Positions 16,867-25,250 of a DNA stretch of 34,497 bases are shown here, piece after piece. The DNA is from Rhodospirillaceae bacterium UBA4479 (GTDB lineage: Bacteria; Pseudomonadota; Alphaproteobacteria; Rhodospirillales; Casp-alpha2): NCBI GenBank assembly GCA_002389175.1, contig DGNZ01000157.1, forward strand, positions 1 to 34,497. Reading direction: 5' to 3'. A program made the translations under genes and the position numbers. Positions within the stretch are counted from its first letter, which is position 1, and each line of letters starts with the position of its first letter. The notes under the pieces are model-generated. The model had not been told where the DNA came from. It made no database searches and saw only the letters and a program-made list of their open reading frames with translations.

Positions 16867-16942
16867 GGTAGCAACATCTGTAAGATCGTTTTATGCACAT
16901 CGTTGTAGAATACCGATTAAAAGGCGTGCTTTAGGCTATTCG

Positions 16943-17845
16943 ATGACAAAATCTTTGCATCTTGAACGGCTTGAGTCAGAATCGATCCACATTTTTCGTG
17001 AGGTAGCCGCGGAGTTCGAGCGCCCCGTCCTGATGTATTCGATCGGTAAGGACTCGTCGGTACTGCTGCATTTGGTGATGAAGGCGTTTTATCCGGCCAA
17101 GCCGCCGTTCCCGCTGTTGCATATCGATACCACTTGGAAATTCCGTGAAATGATCGCGTTTCGCGACCAATGCGTCAAAGACTTGGGCATTGAGTTGATC
17201 GTCCATACCAACCAGGACGGTCTGGACCAGGGTATCAACCCGTTCGACAGCGGCTCGCAGTTGCATACGGACGTTATGAAAACGCAGGCGCTCAAACAAG
17301 CGCTGGATTTGAATCGTTTCGATTGCGCCATTGGCGGTGCCCGCCGGGACGAGGAAAAATCTCGCGCCAAAGAACGCGTGATGTCGTTCCGCGATTCTCA
17401 TCATGCGTGGGATCCTAAAAACCAGCGCCCAGAGCTTTGGAACTTATATAATTGTCGGGTGCGTCCGGGCGAGAGCGTACGTGCGTTTCCGCTTTCAAAC
17501 TGGACCGAGTTTGATATCTGGCACTACATCCGCGCCGAGGGCATTCCCGTGCCATCGCTTTATATGGCGGCGATGCGCCCGGTGGTGGAACGCGATGGCC
17601 AACTGATCATGGTGGATGATGACCGAATTCCTTTGGGTGTTGGCGAAGAACCAAAAATGGAAATGGTCCGGTTTCGCACCTTGGGATGTTATCCGCTGAC
17701 CGCCGCCGTGCGATCATCAGCAACCACGTTGGATGCGGTCATCGATGAAACATCGGTTACCGAAACATCCGAGCGCCAGGGCCGGATGATCGATCACGAT
17801 CAATCGGGATCGATGGAAAAGAAAAAGCGCGAGGGGTATTTCTGA
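16943..17845 (+). CDS. cysD: Sulfate adenylyltransferase subunit 2
   Basis: CysD is the ATP pyrophosphatase subunit that makes adenosine 5'-phosphosulfate (APS) from sulfate and ATP with CysN. The 300-residue length is usual. YSIGKDSSVLLHL (32-44) is the PP-loop, followed by LLHIDTTWKFREMI. GGARRDEEKSRAKER is the conserved Arg/Lys-rich loop, and the C-terminus ends MEKKKREGYF as in typical CysD. The stop TGA shares its last base with the cysN start. The 145-base gap upstream holds an inverted repeat (16852-16866) but no promoter that can be placed firmly. Confidence 0.97.
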   Translation: MTKSLHLERLESESIHIFREVAAEFERPVLMYSIGKDSSVLLHLVMKAFYPAKPPFPLLHIDTTWKFREMIAFRDQCVKDLGIELIVHTNQDGLDQGINPFDSGSQLHTDVMKTQALKQALDLNRFDCAIGGARRDEEKSRAKERVMSFRDSHHAWDPKNQRPELWNLYNCRVRPGESVRAFPLSNWTEFDIWHYIRAEGIPVPSLYMAAMRPVVERDGQLIMVDDDRIPLGVGEEPKMEMVRFRTLGCYPLTAAVRSSATTLDAVIDETSVTETSERQGRMIDHDQSGSMEKKKREGYF

Positions 17846-19698
17846 TGAGTACGCCCGAGCAAGCTTTATTGCGGTTCCTCACGTGCGGCAGTGTCGATGA
17901 TGGCAAGTCGACGCTGATCGGACGGCTTTTGTACGATTCTAAACTGCTGTTCGCGGATCAGTTGGAAACACTGAATAAGGATAGTCAGAAATTTGGCACC
18001 GTCCCAGACGGGATGGATTTCGCATTGTTAGTGGATGGACTTGAGGCTGAACGCGAACAGGGCATTACCATTGATGTTGCGTATCGATATTTCGCGACGC
18101 CCCAACGGTCGTTTATCGTGGCTGACACACCCGGGCATGAACAGTACACGCGGAACATGGCCACGGGGGCTTCGACGGCTGACCTTGCCGTCATTTTGGT
18201 GGATGCTCGCCACGGTGTCGTGACGCAGACGCGCCGCCATACGTTCATCGCCCATCTGTTGGGCATTCAATCGATCATCGTGGCCGTCAATAAAATGGAC
18301 CTGGTCGACTATGACCAATCCGTGTTCGACGATATCGTTGCTGATTATTACGAAACGATTGCGGACCTGGGTTTCAATCACATTGCCGCCATTCCGATTT
18401 CTGCGTTGTATGGTGAGAATGTCACGACGCAGTTTGATCAGATGTCTTGGTACGATGGTTTGTCCGTGATCGAGAGTTTGGAAACGGCGCCTGTTTCATC
18501 ATCATCTTCGAAGACAGGGTTTCGCCTGCCGGTGCAGATTGTCTCTCGTCCAGATCAGGATTTCAGGGGATATGCGGGCACGCTTTGCGGAGCACCGATG
18601 ACAGTCGGTGATTCTGCGATTGTGTCTCCCGCAGGCACGCAGACATCGATCAAATCGATCACAACGCCTGAAGGCGAGGTCGAGACCGCCGATGCGGGCA
18701 CAGCTGTCACAGTCACCTTGGCAGACAATATCGATGCCAGCCGGGGCGATATTATATGTCACGGTGATCAGGGCATGCTCGTGACCGACCAAGTGCAGGC
18801 GCATCTGATCTGGATGTCGGACGAGCCGATGATTCCCGGACGGCAATATTTGCTCAAGCTCGCGACCCGTTCGGCGACGGCCTGGGTCAGCGAATTGAAA
18901 CATACCGTCAACGTCAACACGATGGAGCATGTGGCGTCCAAGACGTTAGAGCTCAATGACATCGGTGTGTGTAATCTTAGTTTTGATCGCCGTATGGCTT
19001 GCGATGCGTACGGCGATTGCCACGACACAGGCGCGTTCATTCTGATTGATCGCTTTACCTATGCCACGGTCGGGGCGGGGATGATCGATTTCAGTCTACG
19101 CCGTGCGCGCAACCTGACCTTGCAAACACTGACGATGGATAAGGTCGCACGCGCGCGCTCGATGGGACAAAAGCCCGCTGTGATTTGGTTCACGGGGTTA
19201 TCTGGATCGGGTAAATCCACCGTTGCCAATGCGGTTGAAAGCAAGCTGTTCGACAAGGGGCACCGCACGTATTTATTGGATGGTGACAATGTCCGTCATG
19301 GTTTGAACCGCGACCTGGGTTTTACCGATGCGGACCGGGTCGAAAACATCCGTCGCTTTGGCGAGGTGGCGAAGTTGTTTGCGGACGCAGGACTAATCGT
19401 TCTGGTGTCGGTGATTTCGCCGTTCCGGGGCGAACGGGATATGGTGCGCGACCTGCTGGATGATGACGAGTTTATCGAAGTTTTTGTCGATGCGTCATTA
19501 GAGACCTGCGAGAAGCGCGATCCCAAGGGGCTTTATGCCCGCGCGCGTAAGGGCGAAATCCAGAACTTTACAGGGATCGATTCACCGTACGAAGCGCCGC
19601 TCAATGCCGAGCTTGTTTTGGATACAGATGCGCTCAGCCCCGATGACGCCGCCGAACAGGTTATCGCGTTGATCGAAAAACGCATCCTCGAAGATTAA
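17845..19698 (+). CDS. cysN: Fused sulfate adenylyltransferase subunit 1 and APS kinase (CysN-CysC)
   Basis: This 617-residue fusion does two steps of sulfate activation. The CysN part is an EF-Tu-like GTPase with GSVDDGKS (15-22), DTPGHEQY (94-101) and NKMD (149-152), followed by beta-barrel domains to about 430. The C-terminal APS kinase has Walker A GLSGSGKS (451-458), DGDNVRHGLNRDLGF, and DPKGLYARARKGEI. It phosphorylates APS to PAPS, the donor for sulfotransferases and one route to sulfite. CysNC (NodQ-type) fusions are common in alphaproteobacteria. No sulfotransferase or PAPS reductase gene is present in the window, so assimilation versus sulfation cannot be decided. Confidence 0.97.
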   Translation: MSTPEQALLRFLTCGSVDDGKSTLIGRLLYDSKLLFADQLETLNKDSQKFGTVPDGMDFALLVDGLEAEREQGITIDVAYRYFATPQRSFIVADTPGHEQYTRNMATGASTADLAVILVDARHGVVTQTRRHTFIAHLLGIQSIIVAVNKMDLVDYDQSVFDDIVADYYETIADLGFNHIAAIPISALYGENVTTQFDQMSWYDGLSVIESLETAPVSSSSSKTGFRLPVQIVSRPDQDFRGYAGTLCGAPMTVGDSAIVSPAGTQTSIKSITTPEGEVETADAGTAVTVTLADNIDASRGDIICHGDQGMLVTDQVQAHLIWMSDEPMIPGRQYLLKLATRSATAWVSELKHTVNVNTMEHVASKTLELNDIGVCNLSFDRRMACDAYGDCHDTGAFILIDRFTYATVGAGMIDFSLRRARNLTLQTLTMDKVARARSMGQKPAVIWFTGLSGSGKSTVANAVESKLFDKGHRTYLLDGDNVRHGLNRDLGFTDADRVENIRRFGEVAKLFADAGLIVLVSVISPFRGERDMVRDLLDDDEFIEVFVDASLETCEKRDPKGLYARARKGEIQNFTGIDSPYEAPLNAELVLDTDALSPDDAAEQVIALIEKRILED

Positions 19699-19714
19699 GG
19701 TGTTATCTTCGAAC

Positions 19715-20569
19715 TCATCCCCAGGGGCGGCCGACAATCCCGGCTAATTCTTGAAGCTTCTTGATCCGGTTTGCGGTCTTGGGGTGCGTTGAAAACAGAT
19801 TATCGACCCGGTGTGCATGCAGCGGATTGACGATAAACATGTGTGCCGTCGCCGGATTGGCTTCGGCTGGATTATTATCAATCGCCTGTGCGCCGCGTTC
19901 CAATTTATCCAGGGCACGGGCCAACCACATGGGGTTTCCGCAAATTTCCGCACCGCCCGCATCGGCCCCGTATTCGCGGGTTCTGGAAATCGCCATTTGC
20001 ACCAGCATCGCTGCCATCGGGGCCAAGATCATGACCAGGATGGTCCCCACAATGCCCAATGGATTATTGCGATTATTGCCGAAAAATAATGCGAAGTTGG
20101 CCAGCATCGACAGCGCACCTGCGATGGTGGCTGTGATCGTCATGATCAGGGTGTCACGGTTTTTGACGTGCGCCAGTTCGTGCGCCATGACGCCTGCAAT
20201 TTCTTCTTGGTCTAAAATTTTTAATAAGCCCGTGGTCGCAGCGACAGCGGCATTTTCAGGATTGCGTCCGGTCGCAAAAGCGTTCGGTTGATCGGTGTCG
20301 ATTATATAAACTTTGGGCATGGGCATGTCGGCGCGCCGCACCAATTGTTCGACAATGCCGTAAAACACGGGCGATGATTGCGCCGTGACCTCTCGCGCGT
20401 TGTACATCTTCAAGACGATTTTATCGGCATTCCAGTACGCGAACGCGTTGGTGCCGATGGCAAACACGAGCGCGATCATCATACCCGCTTCGCCCCCCAG
20501 CATAAACCCAGCCCCCATAAAGAGCGCTGTCAGGCCTGCCAGTAGAATTCCCGTTTTAATGCTGTTCAT
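19715..20569 (-). CDS. htpX: Membrane zinc metalloprotease HtpX
   Basis: This 284-residue M48B protease is usually involved in quality control of inner-membrane proteins. Two N-terminal membrane segments (about 7-24 and 29-46) precede the catalytic HELAH (130-134), and two more hydrophobic segments lie at about 140-195. The third zinc ligand is supplied by the Glu of REYGADAGGAEI. The C-terminus has FSTHPKTANRIKKL, typical of HtpX. It converges on cysN with a 16-base gap and no visible terminator. It diverges from the SDHAF4 gene across 99 bases. Confidence 0.96.
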   Translation of the reverse strand: MNSIKTGILLAGLTALFMGAGFMLGGEAGMMIALVFAIGTNAFAYWNADKIVLKMYNAREVTAQSSPVFYGIVEQLVRRADMPMPKVYIIDTDQPNAFATGRNPENAAVAATTGLLKILDQEEIAGVMAHELAHVKNRDTLIMTITATIAGALSMLANFALFFGNNRNNPLGIVGTILVMILAPMAAMLVQMAISRTREYGADAGGAEICGNPMWLARALDKLERGAQAIDNNPAEANPATAHMFIVNPLHAHRVDNLFSTHPKTANRIKKLQELAGIVGRPWG

Positions 20570-20668
20570 TGCTCAATGCGCCACTGCATGTTGTTAAACG
20601 CTCATATAAGACTTATCTCAAAGCTAAGCGCTTTCAATAGGCGGCGACAAGTTACAAGGCAGATAGAT

Positions 20669-20845
20669 ATGAATGACGATAAGACCGCGACCCAGACGGC
20701 CAATTTTGAGGAAAAAACGGCGGAAACCGCCACGGATGAAGTCAAAGGCCAAAACCCAGATACCGGCGAAGTTGGCGGCCCTAAAGGGCCAGAACCCACG
20801 CGTTATGGTGATTGGGAGAAAAAAGGCCGCTGCATCGATTTCTGA
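20669..20845 (+). CDS. Succinate dehydrogenase assembly factor 4 family protein (DUF1674)
   Basis: This is a small 58-residue protein. The charged N-terminus looks disordered; the conserved C-terminus contains GGPKGPEPTRYGDWEKKG and ends RCIDF, which is the family signature. Mitochondrial SDHAF4 protects or binds flavinylated SdhA during complex II assembly, and bacterial members are presumed to act alike. ATG 20669 is chosen because AAGG lies about ten bases upstream. A reading frame extending back to 20576 would add residues unlike the family. In many alphaproteobacteria this gene neighbours htpX and rsmB; no sdh gene is in the window. Confidence 0.92.
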   Translation: MNDDKTATQTANFEEKTAETATDEVKGQNPDTGEVGGPKGPEPTRYGDWEKKGRCIDF

Positions 20846-20880
20846 TCCAGAGTGCACGCGGCTGAGATGAAGACGGTCAA

Positions 20881-20909
20881 TTGCGTCCCCTCATCCAGGT
20901 GATTAAGAT
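20881..20909 (+). promoter_or_regulatory. Possible promoter for the TPR gene
   Basis: TTGCGT (20881-20886) and TAAGAT (20904-20909) are 17 bases apart in the 107-base gap before the TPR gene. Matches to consensus are partial, so this is tentative. Confidence 0.28.
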
Positions 20910-20952
20910 CAATTATCGGACTTGGTCATGAGCAGGGGGAGATGCTGACCGC

Positions 20953-22356
20953 ATGGGATGGCTAGGGTCAATCTTCAAAGGACTTTTGCCTGGGAATACA
21001 CCGGGCAAAAAACGAAAGAAAAAACGTCGTGCCCGGGTGAAACTGGCCGAGGGCGGTGGATTTACACCTAGTGGTGCTGGTCCGCAATCACGGGTCTTGG
21101 TGGCGAACCTTTTTGGGGCTGGCGGCAAAGACGTATCTGAACGCATTGTGGGCATGGTCAGTCAGGAATCCGGGTTCGCGACCTATCATTTTGACAAAGC
21201 CCTGAAACAAAACCTCCGTTCACCACTGTTAGAGCGCCTTTTGGCTGCAAGCGAACAAGGTTCGACCTGGTTGCGCGAAGAAAAAGCCGACCTGCTGATT
21301 TGGGGCGAGATGGAAGAAATGGGCACGGTTGCCCGCATCCGTTTTCTGGCCGCGACGTCACCGGGTGATAACCAGCCGGGCACATTTGGTCTTGCCGATA
21401 CCTTGGATATCCCGATGCCGTGGCCAGATAATGCAGGTGATATTTTGCGTGCGGTTGCCTCTGCGGCGCTGTTGCCAGTGGCATCTGGGGATAGAAAAGG
21501 GATTGCAGAACGCCTCCGCCAAATGCCAAAAGCGGCCTATAAGGCATTGGATGAATTCCCCGCAGATACCCCACAAGAATATAAAGCCAACATGCTGATG
21601 GGCATTGGCAATGCGTTTGCGACGTCGTTCCGCTATGGAGATAAAAAAGCACTGGCCCGCGCGGGGGCGTGTTATGCGGCGGCTGATGCATACCTTAGCC
21701 CCGAAGGCACACCGCTTTATTGGGCATTGCTGCATTCCCATTGGGCGGCACTCCTCGAAGCGGACGCGCGTGTCCGTAAAAGTGTCGAAGATTTAGAGAT
21801 GGCATCCAAAAAATATCTTTTGGTGACCGAGGGCTTGGCCCGCGAAACCAATCCGTTCGATTGGGCCTTGGCCCATGTCCGATATGCCATGGCGTTATAT
21901 AAGTTGGCATCTATCGATGAGGCACATGCATCAAGCCACCTCAAGGCTGCGGCAAGTTCGTTCGACGAGGCGCTGACCGTTTATGATCGGGACACCCTGC
22001 CCAAGCGATGGGCCGAAGTGATGAACCATTATGGTGTGGTGCAAATGAGTCTCGGTGGTATGGGATCGAACAACGCGATGCTGCAACAGGCGATCACGTC
22101 GTTTCGAAAAGCCCTCGAAGTCAGAACCAAAGAAATCTCTGCGATGGATTGGGCACAGACCACTAATAATCTGGGTGCCGCGTGCTTTGCGTTGGCCAAA
22201 CGCACCAAAGAAGATGTGTTATTCGAAGAAGCCGCCGCATGCTTTGAAAGGGCGATCGAAGTTTATCGCCAACGACCCGGTCAGAAAAAACGCGCCAAAG
22301 TGATCTTTAGTAATCTCAACAAAGTCCGTGAGCTTCACAGCAACGCTGCCGCATAA
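20953..22356 (+). CDS. TPR-repeat protein of unknown function
   Basis: I do not recognise a specific family for this 467-residue protein. Residues 19-29 are extremely basic (KKRKKKRRARV). A compact alpha/beta region at about 46-175 includes RVLVANLFGAG and ADLLIWGEMEE, a pattern recalling TolB/FlgO-like N-domains (uncertain). From about 205 onward it is helical TPR-like. Four units share a W-A pair: LYWALLHSHWAAL (255), FDWALAHVRYAMAL (302), KRWAEVMNHYGVV (351) and MDWAQTTNNLGAA (398), spaced 47-49 residues. It lacks a signal peptide. GGGGGAG-like sequence sits about 12 bases before the ATG, a long spacing. A strong terminator follows directly. Confidence 0.8.
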   Translation: MGWLGSIFKGLLPGNTPGKKRKKKRRARVKLAEGGGFTPSGAGPQSRVLVANLFGAGGKDVSERIVGMVSQESGFATYHFDKALKQNLRSPLLERLLAASEQGSTWLREEKADLLIWGEMEEMGTVARIRFLAATSPGDNQPGTFGLADTLDIPMPWPDNAGDILRAVASAALLPVASGDRKGIAERLRQMPKAAYKALDEFPADTPQEYKANMLMGIGNAFATSFRYGDKKALARAGACYAAADAYLSPEGTPLYWALLHSHWAALLEADARVRKSVEDLEMASKKYLLVTEGLARETNPFDWALAHVRYAMALYKLASIDEAHASSHLKAAASSFDEALTVYDRDTLPKRWAEVMNHYGVVQMSLGGMGSNNAMLQQAITSFRKALEVRTKEISAMDWAQTTNNLGAACFALAKRTKEDVLFEEAAACFERAIEVYRQRPGQKKRAKVIFSNLNKVRELHSNAAA

Positions 22357-22385
22357 AAAAAGACCCGCAACTGCGGGTCTTTTTC
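22354..22385. terminator. Bidirectional intrinsic terminator
   Basis: AGACCCGC-AACT-GCGGGTCT forms an 8-bp stem at 22361-22380 with a four-base loop. It is flanked by an A-run on the left and TTTT on the right, so it can stop transcripts from both strands. It lies between the convergent TPR gene and acs. Confidence 0.93.
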
Positions 22386-22404
22386 TCAATCGATGTGATC
22401 GATC

Positions 22405-24348
22405 TTAATCTTGCCGGTTTTGCCGGTTCTCAATCAAATCATCGACCACGGCTGGTTCGGCCAATGTAGATGTATCACCGAGGCTAGAGAATTCATCTTC
22501 GGCAATTTTCCGCAAAATACGGCGCATGATTTTACCAGACCTGGTTTTCGGCAGACCAGGGGCCCACTGCAACCAATCAGGTGATGCGATCGGACCGATT
22601 TCTTTGCGGACCCACTGCACCAGTTCTTTTTTCAATTCATCTGATGGCTCATCGCCCTTATTTAAGGTGACATACGCATAAATGCCCTGTCCCTTAATCT
22701 CGTGCGGCGCACCGACCACGGCAGCCTCGGCGACTTTGCTATGTGCGACGAGTGCACTTTCAACCTCGGCGGTGCCCATGCGGTGACCGGATACATTGAT
22801 CACGTCATCGACGCGACCTGTGATCCAGTAATAACCATCCTCGTCACGTTTGCAGCCATCGCCTGTAAAGTACTTGCCCTTATAGGTCGTGAAATAGGTC
22901 AGTTCGAACCGATCATGATCACCATAAAGGGTGCGCATTTGACCGGGCCAACTGTCGATCAAACACAAGTTCCCTTCGGCCGCACCCTCAAGCACGCTAC
23001 CTTCGTTATCGACCAGTTGCGGTTGCACGCCAAAGAACGGCTTGGTTGCGGAGCCCGGTTTCAAATCAATCGCACCCGGTAGCGGCGTGATCAAAATTCC
23101 ACCTGTTTCGGTTTGCCACCACGTATCAACAATCGGGCAACGTCCATCACCGACGACGCGGTGATACCATTCCCAGGCTTCGGGATTGATCGGCTCGCCG
23201 ACCGACCCCAGCACGCGCAATGATGCGCGCGATGTTTTTTTCACCGGCTCATCGCCTTCGCGCATCAGGGCCCGAATGGCTGTTGGTGCGGTGTAGAAAA
23301 TCGACACGTTGTGTTTGTCACAGACTTCCCAGAACCGAGAAATCGAGGGGTAATTCGGCACCCCTTCAAACATCAGTGTCGTCGCACCATTGGCCAGCGG
23401 GCCATAAACGATATAGCTGTGTCCGGTGACCCAACCAACATCGGCGGTACACCAGTAAACCTCGCCCTCATGATAATCGAAGACGTATTCATGGGTCATG
23501 GATGCATAGACCATGTAGCCGCCGGTCGTGTGTTGCACACCCTTGGGGGCCCCCGTGGATCCCGATGTATATAGAATGAACATCGGGTCTTCGGCGTTCA
23601 TTTCTTCGGGTTCACAATCAGGCGATGCGGCGGCGCACACGTCTTCGTACCAGACGTCGCGGCCTTCTTTCATAGTCACATTGCCACCGGTGCGTTTTAC
23701 AACGATCACGGTTTCGACGCTGGGGCATTCTGCAACAGCTTTGTCTGTATTGGCCTTGAGCGGGATGGGTTTGCCACCGCGCACGCCTTCGTCGGCCGTA
23801 ATCACGCAGTTGGATTCACAACCCTGGATACGGGCCGACAGGCTGTCCGGGGAAAATCCACCAAAAACGATGGAATGGATGGCACCGATGCGTGTGCATG
23901 CCAGCATGGCGACGGCAGCTTCGACCACCATCGGCATATATAATGTAACGCGATCACCCTTTTTGACGCCGCGGTCTTTCATGGCGTTGGACAGGCGACA
24001 AACGCGTTCGTGCAAATCCTTGTAGGTAACATGTTCGGAATCAGCGGGGTCGTCGCCTTCCCAAATGATGGCTGTTTGATCACCGCGTTTCGCCAGATGG
24101 CGGTCCAGGCAGTTGGCCGAGGCATTAAGTGTGCCGTCCTGGTACCACTTAATTGAGACGGGACTATCGAAGCTGACGTCTTTTACTTTTGTATACGGCT
24201 TAATCCAGTCGATGCGTTTGCCCTCTTCGGCCCAAAAGGCTTCGTTGTCTTCGACCGAGGCTTTGTACATGGCCTCATACTTCGCCTTGTCAGCGTTTGC
24301 ATTGGCGGCGAAATCGGCTGGTACCGTATAAATATGAACTTCGCTCAT
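22405..24348 (-). CDS. acs: Acetyl-CoA synthetase (AMP-forming)
   Basis: Acs activates acetate with ATP and CoA through acetyl-AMP. The 647-residue length is standard. The N-terminus has the usual YEAMYKASVEDNEAFWAE-type region. YTSGSTGAPKGV is the AMP-binding P-loop, WWQTETGG and YFTGDGCKRDEDGYYWITGR follow, and PKTRSGKIMRR near the end carries Lys606. This residue corresponds to the lysine whose acetylation switches off Acs in other bacteria. GGAGAGGA lies just before the ATG. A good promoter (24406-24433) and a leader hairpin precede it, so it can be expressed apart from the upstream Rieske gene. Confidence 0.97.
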   Translation of the reverse strand: MSEVHIYTVPADFAANANADKAKYEAMYKASVEDNEAFWAEEGKRIDWIKPYTKVKDVSFDSPVSIKWYQDGTLNASANCLDRHLAKRGDQTAIIWEGDDPADSEHVTYKDLHERVCRLSNAMKDRGVKKGDRVTLYMPMVVEAAVAMLACTRIGAIHSIVFGGFSPDSLSARIQGCESNCVITADEGVRGGKPIPLKANTDKAVAECPSVETVIVVKRTGGNVTMKEGRDVWYEDVCAAASPDCEPEEMNAEDPMFILYTSGSTGAPKGVQHTTGGYMVYASMTHEYVFDYHEGEVYWCTADVGWVTGHSYIVYGPLANGATTLMFEGVPNYPSISRFWEVCDKHNVSIFYTAPTAIRALMREGDEPVKKTSRASLRVLGSVGEPINPEAWEWYHRVVGDGRCPIVDTWWQTETGGILITPLPGAIDLKPGSATKPFFGVQPQLVDNEGSVLEGAAEGNLCLIDSWPGQMRTLYGDHDRFELTYFTTYKGKYFTGDGCKRDEDGYYWITGRVDDVINVSGHRMGTAEVESALVAHSKVAEAAVVGAPHEIKGQGIYAYVTLNKGDEPSDELKKELVQWVRKEIGPIASPDWLQWAPGLPKTRSGKIMRRILRKIAEDEFSSLGDTSTLAEPAVVDDLIENRQNRQD

Positions 24349-24378
24349 GATGTGGTCCTCTCCCTGAATATTGTCTCG

Positions 24379-24395
24379 GTGGAGTTTGTCTCCAC
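24379..24395 (-). promoter_or_regulatory. Hairpin in the acs 5' leader
   Basis: GTGGAG-ACAAA-CTCCAC (minus strand) is a perfect 6-bp stem with a 5-base loop, just downstream of the predicted acs transcription start and about 30 bases before the ATG. It could stabilise the 5' end of the message. Confidence 0.45.
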
Positions 24396-24405
24396 GCTTG
24401 TCTTA

Positions 24406-24433
24406 ATTATCGTCAAAAACGCATGTCTGCCAA
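24406..24433 (-). promoter_or_regulatory. Sigma70-type promoter for acs
   Basis: On the minus strand TTGGCA (24428-24433) and GATAAT (24406-24411) each match consensus at five of six bases and are 16 bases apart. They lie 58-85 bases before the acs ATG. Confidence 0.6.
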
Positions 24434-24480
24434 GAGCAAGCGGCGGAGCAGTGTGCCTCGCATGACTGAGTAGCACTGAA

Positions 24481-24819
24481 CTATGTGGCGATGATGTATA
24501 CGTCTTCGCCGCGGATTTCTGCATTGATCTTGATCAATGAATCTCCTTCGCATGGCCCTTCGGTGCAGTAGCCATCGGCGATGCGAAATTGCGCCAAATG
24601 GGTGCCGCATTCGATATGGGTGCCGTCGTCGTTGAGGAACTCCCCTGGAATGACATCCATTGGCGTGTCCAAATGGGGACAGACGTTTTCATAGACATAC
24701 ACTTGATCGCCCTGGCGTGCGGCAAACACCGCCTTGGCCTGGCCGTTGATTTCAGTCACGAACCCATTGGTGCCCTCGGCCGGGATATCGTTTAGCGCAC
24801 ATAAACGTGTCTCACTCAT
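24481..24819 (-). CDS. Rieske-type 2Fe-2S ferredoxin
   Basis: This 112-residue soluble Rieske protein has cluster ligands Cys47-Pro-His49 and Cys71-Gly-Thr-His74 (CPHLD and ECGTHLAQF). The spacing is short, as in ferredoxin-type Rieske proteins of oxygenase systems and NirD-like proteins. Two further cysteines occur at 85 and 90. No oxygenase or reductase partner is nearby, so it probably serves as a general electron carrier; its partner is unknown. The start codon overlaps the EVE gene stop as ATGA, implying coupled translation. Confidence 0.92.
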   Translation of the reverse strand: MSETRLCALNDIPAEGTNGFVTEINGQAKAVFAARQGDQVYVYENVCPHLDTPMDVIPGEFLNDDGTHIECGTHLAQFRIADGYCTEGPCEGDSLIKINAEIRGEDVYIIAT

Positions 24820-25229
24820 GGTTTTACTCCGCCCATGTCACAAATAATTTTCCAAGATGCCTCATCGATGGGCACAACAGACAAACGCGATTGCTTTAAT
24901 AACGCCAGTTCATGCAAGCGCTCGTCGCCTTTGATGTCTTCTAATGTCACGGGATTGGGCACGGGTTCGACGGCTTCGAAATCGACCATCCCAAAACGGC
25001 CCTTGGGGTCGGTGTGATCGGGATAATATTCCCGCACCACTTCGACGATGCCGACGATGCGCTTTTCTTTGACCGAATGATAAAAGAACGCCCGATCACC
25101 AATGGACATGGCCTTCATATTGTTAGAGGCCTGATAGTTGCGCACGCCGTCCCATGGCTCAACGCCAACCTTGACGTGATCGTCCCATGACCATGCATTG
25201 GGTTCGGATTTAACCAGCCAGTATTTCAT
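24816..25229 (-). CDS. EVE domain protein
   Basis: This 137-residue protein begins MKYWLVKSEPNAWSWDD and continues with WDGVRNYQASNNM and RAFFYHSV, all typical of the EVE domain of the PUA-like fold (thymocyte nuclear protein 1 relatives). EVE proteins bind modified bases in nucleic acids; the cellular role of stand-alone bacterial members is not settled. It sits in the tsaD-gpsA-YciI-EVE series seen in many alphaproteobacteria and is translationally coupled to the Rieske gene by a four-base overlap. Confidence 0.94.
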   Translation of the reverse strand: MKYWLVKSEPNAWSWDDHVKVGVEPWDGVRNYQASNNMKAMSIGDRAFFYHSVKEKRIVGIVEVVREYYPDHTDPKGRFGMVDFEAVEPVPNPVTLEDIKGDERLHELALLKQSRLSVVPIDEASWKIICDMGGVKP

Positions 25230-25250
25230 CGCTGTCCTCTTGGGTGGAAT

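Noticed and set aside
20576..20668. Upstream extension of the SDHAF4 gene
   Set aside because: The extra residues are unlike the family, and the ATG at 20669 has a ribosome binding site.
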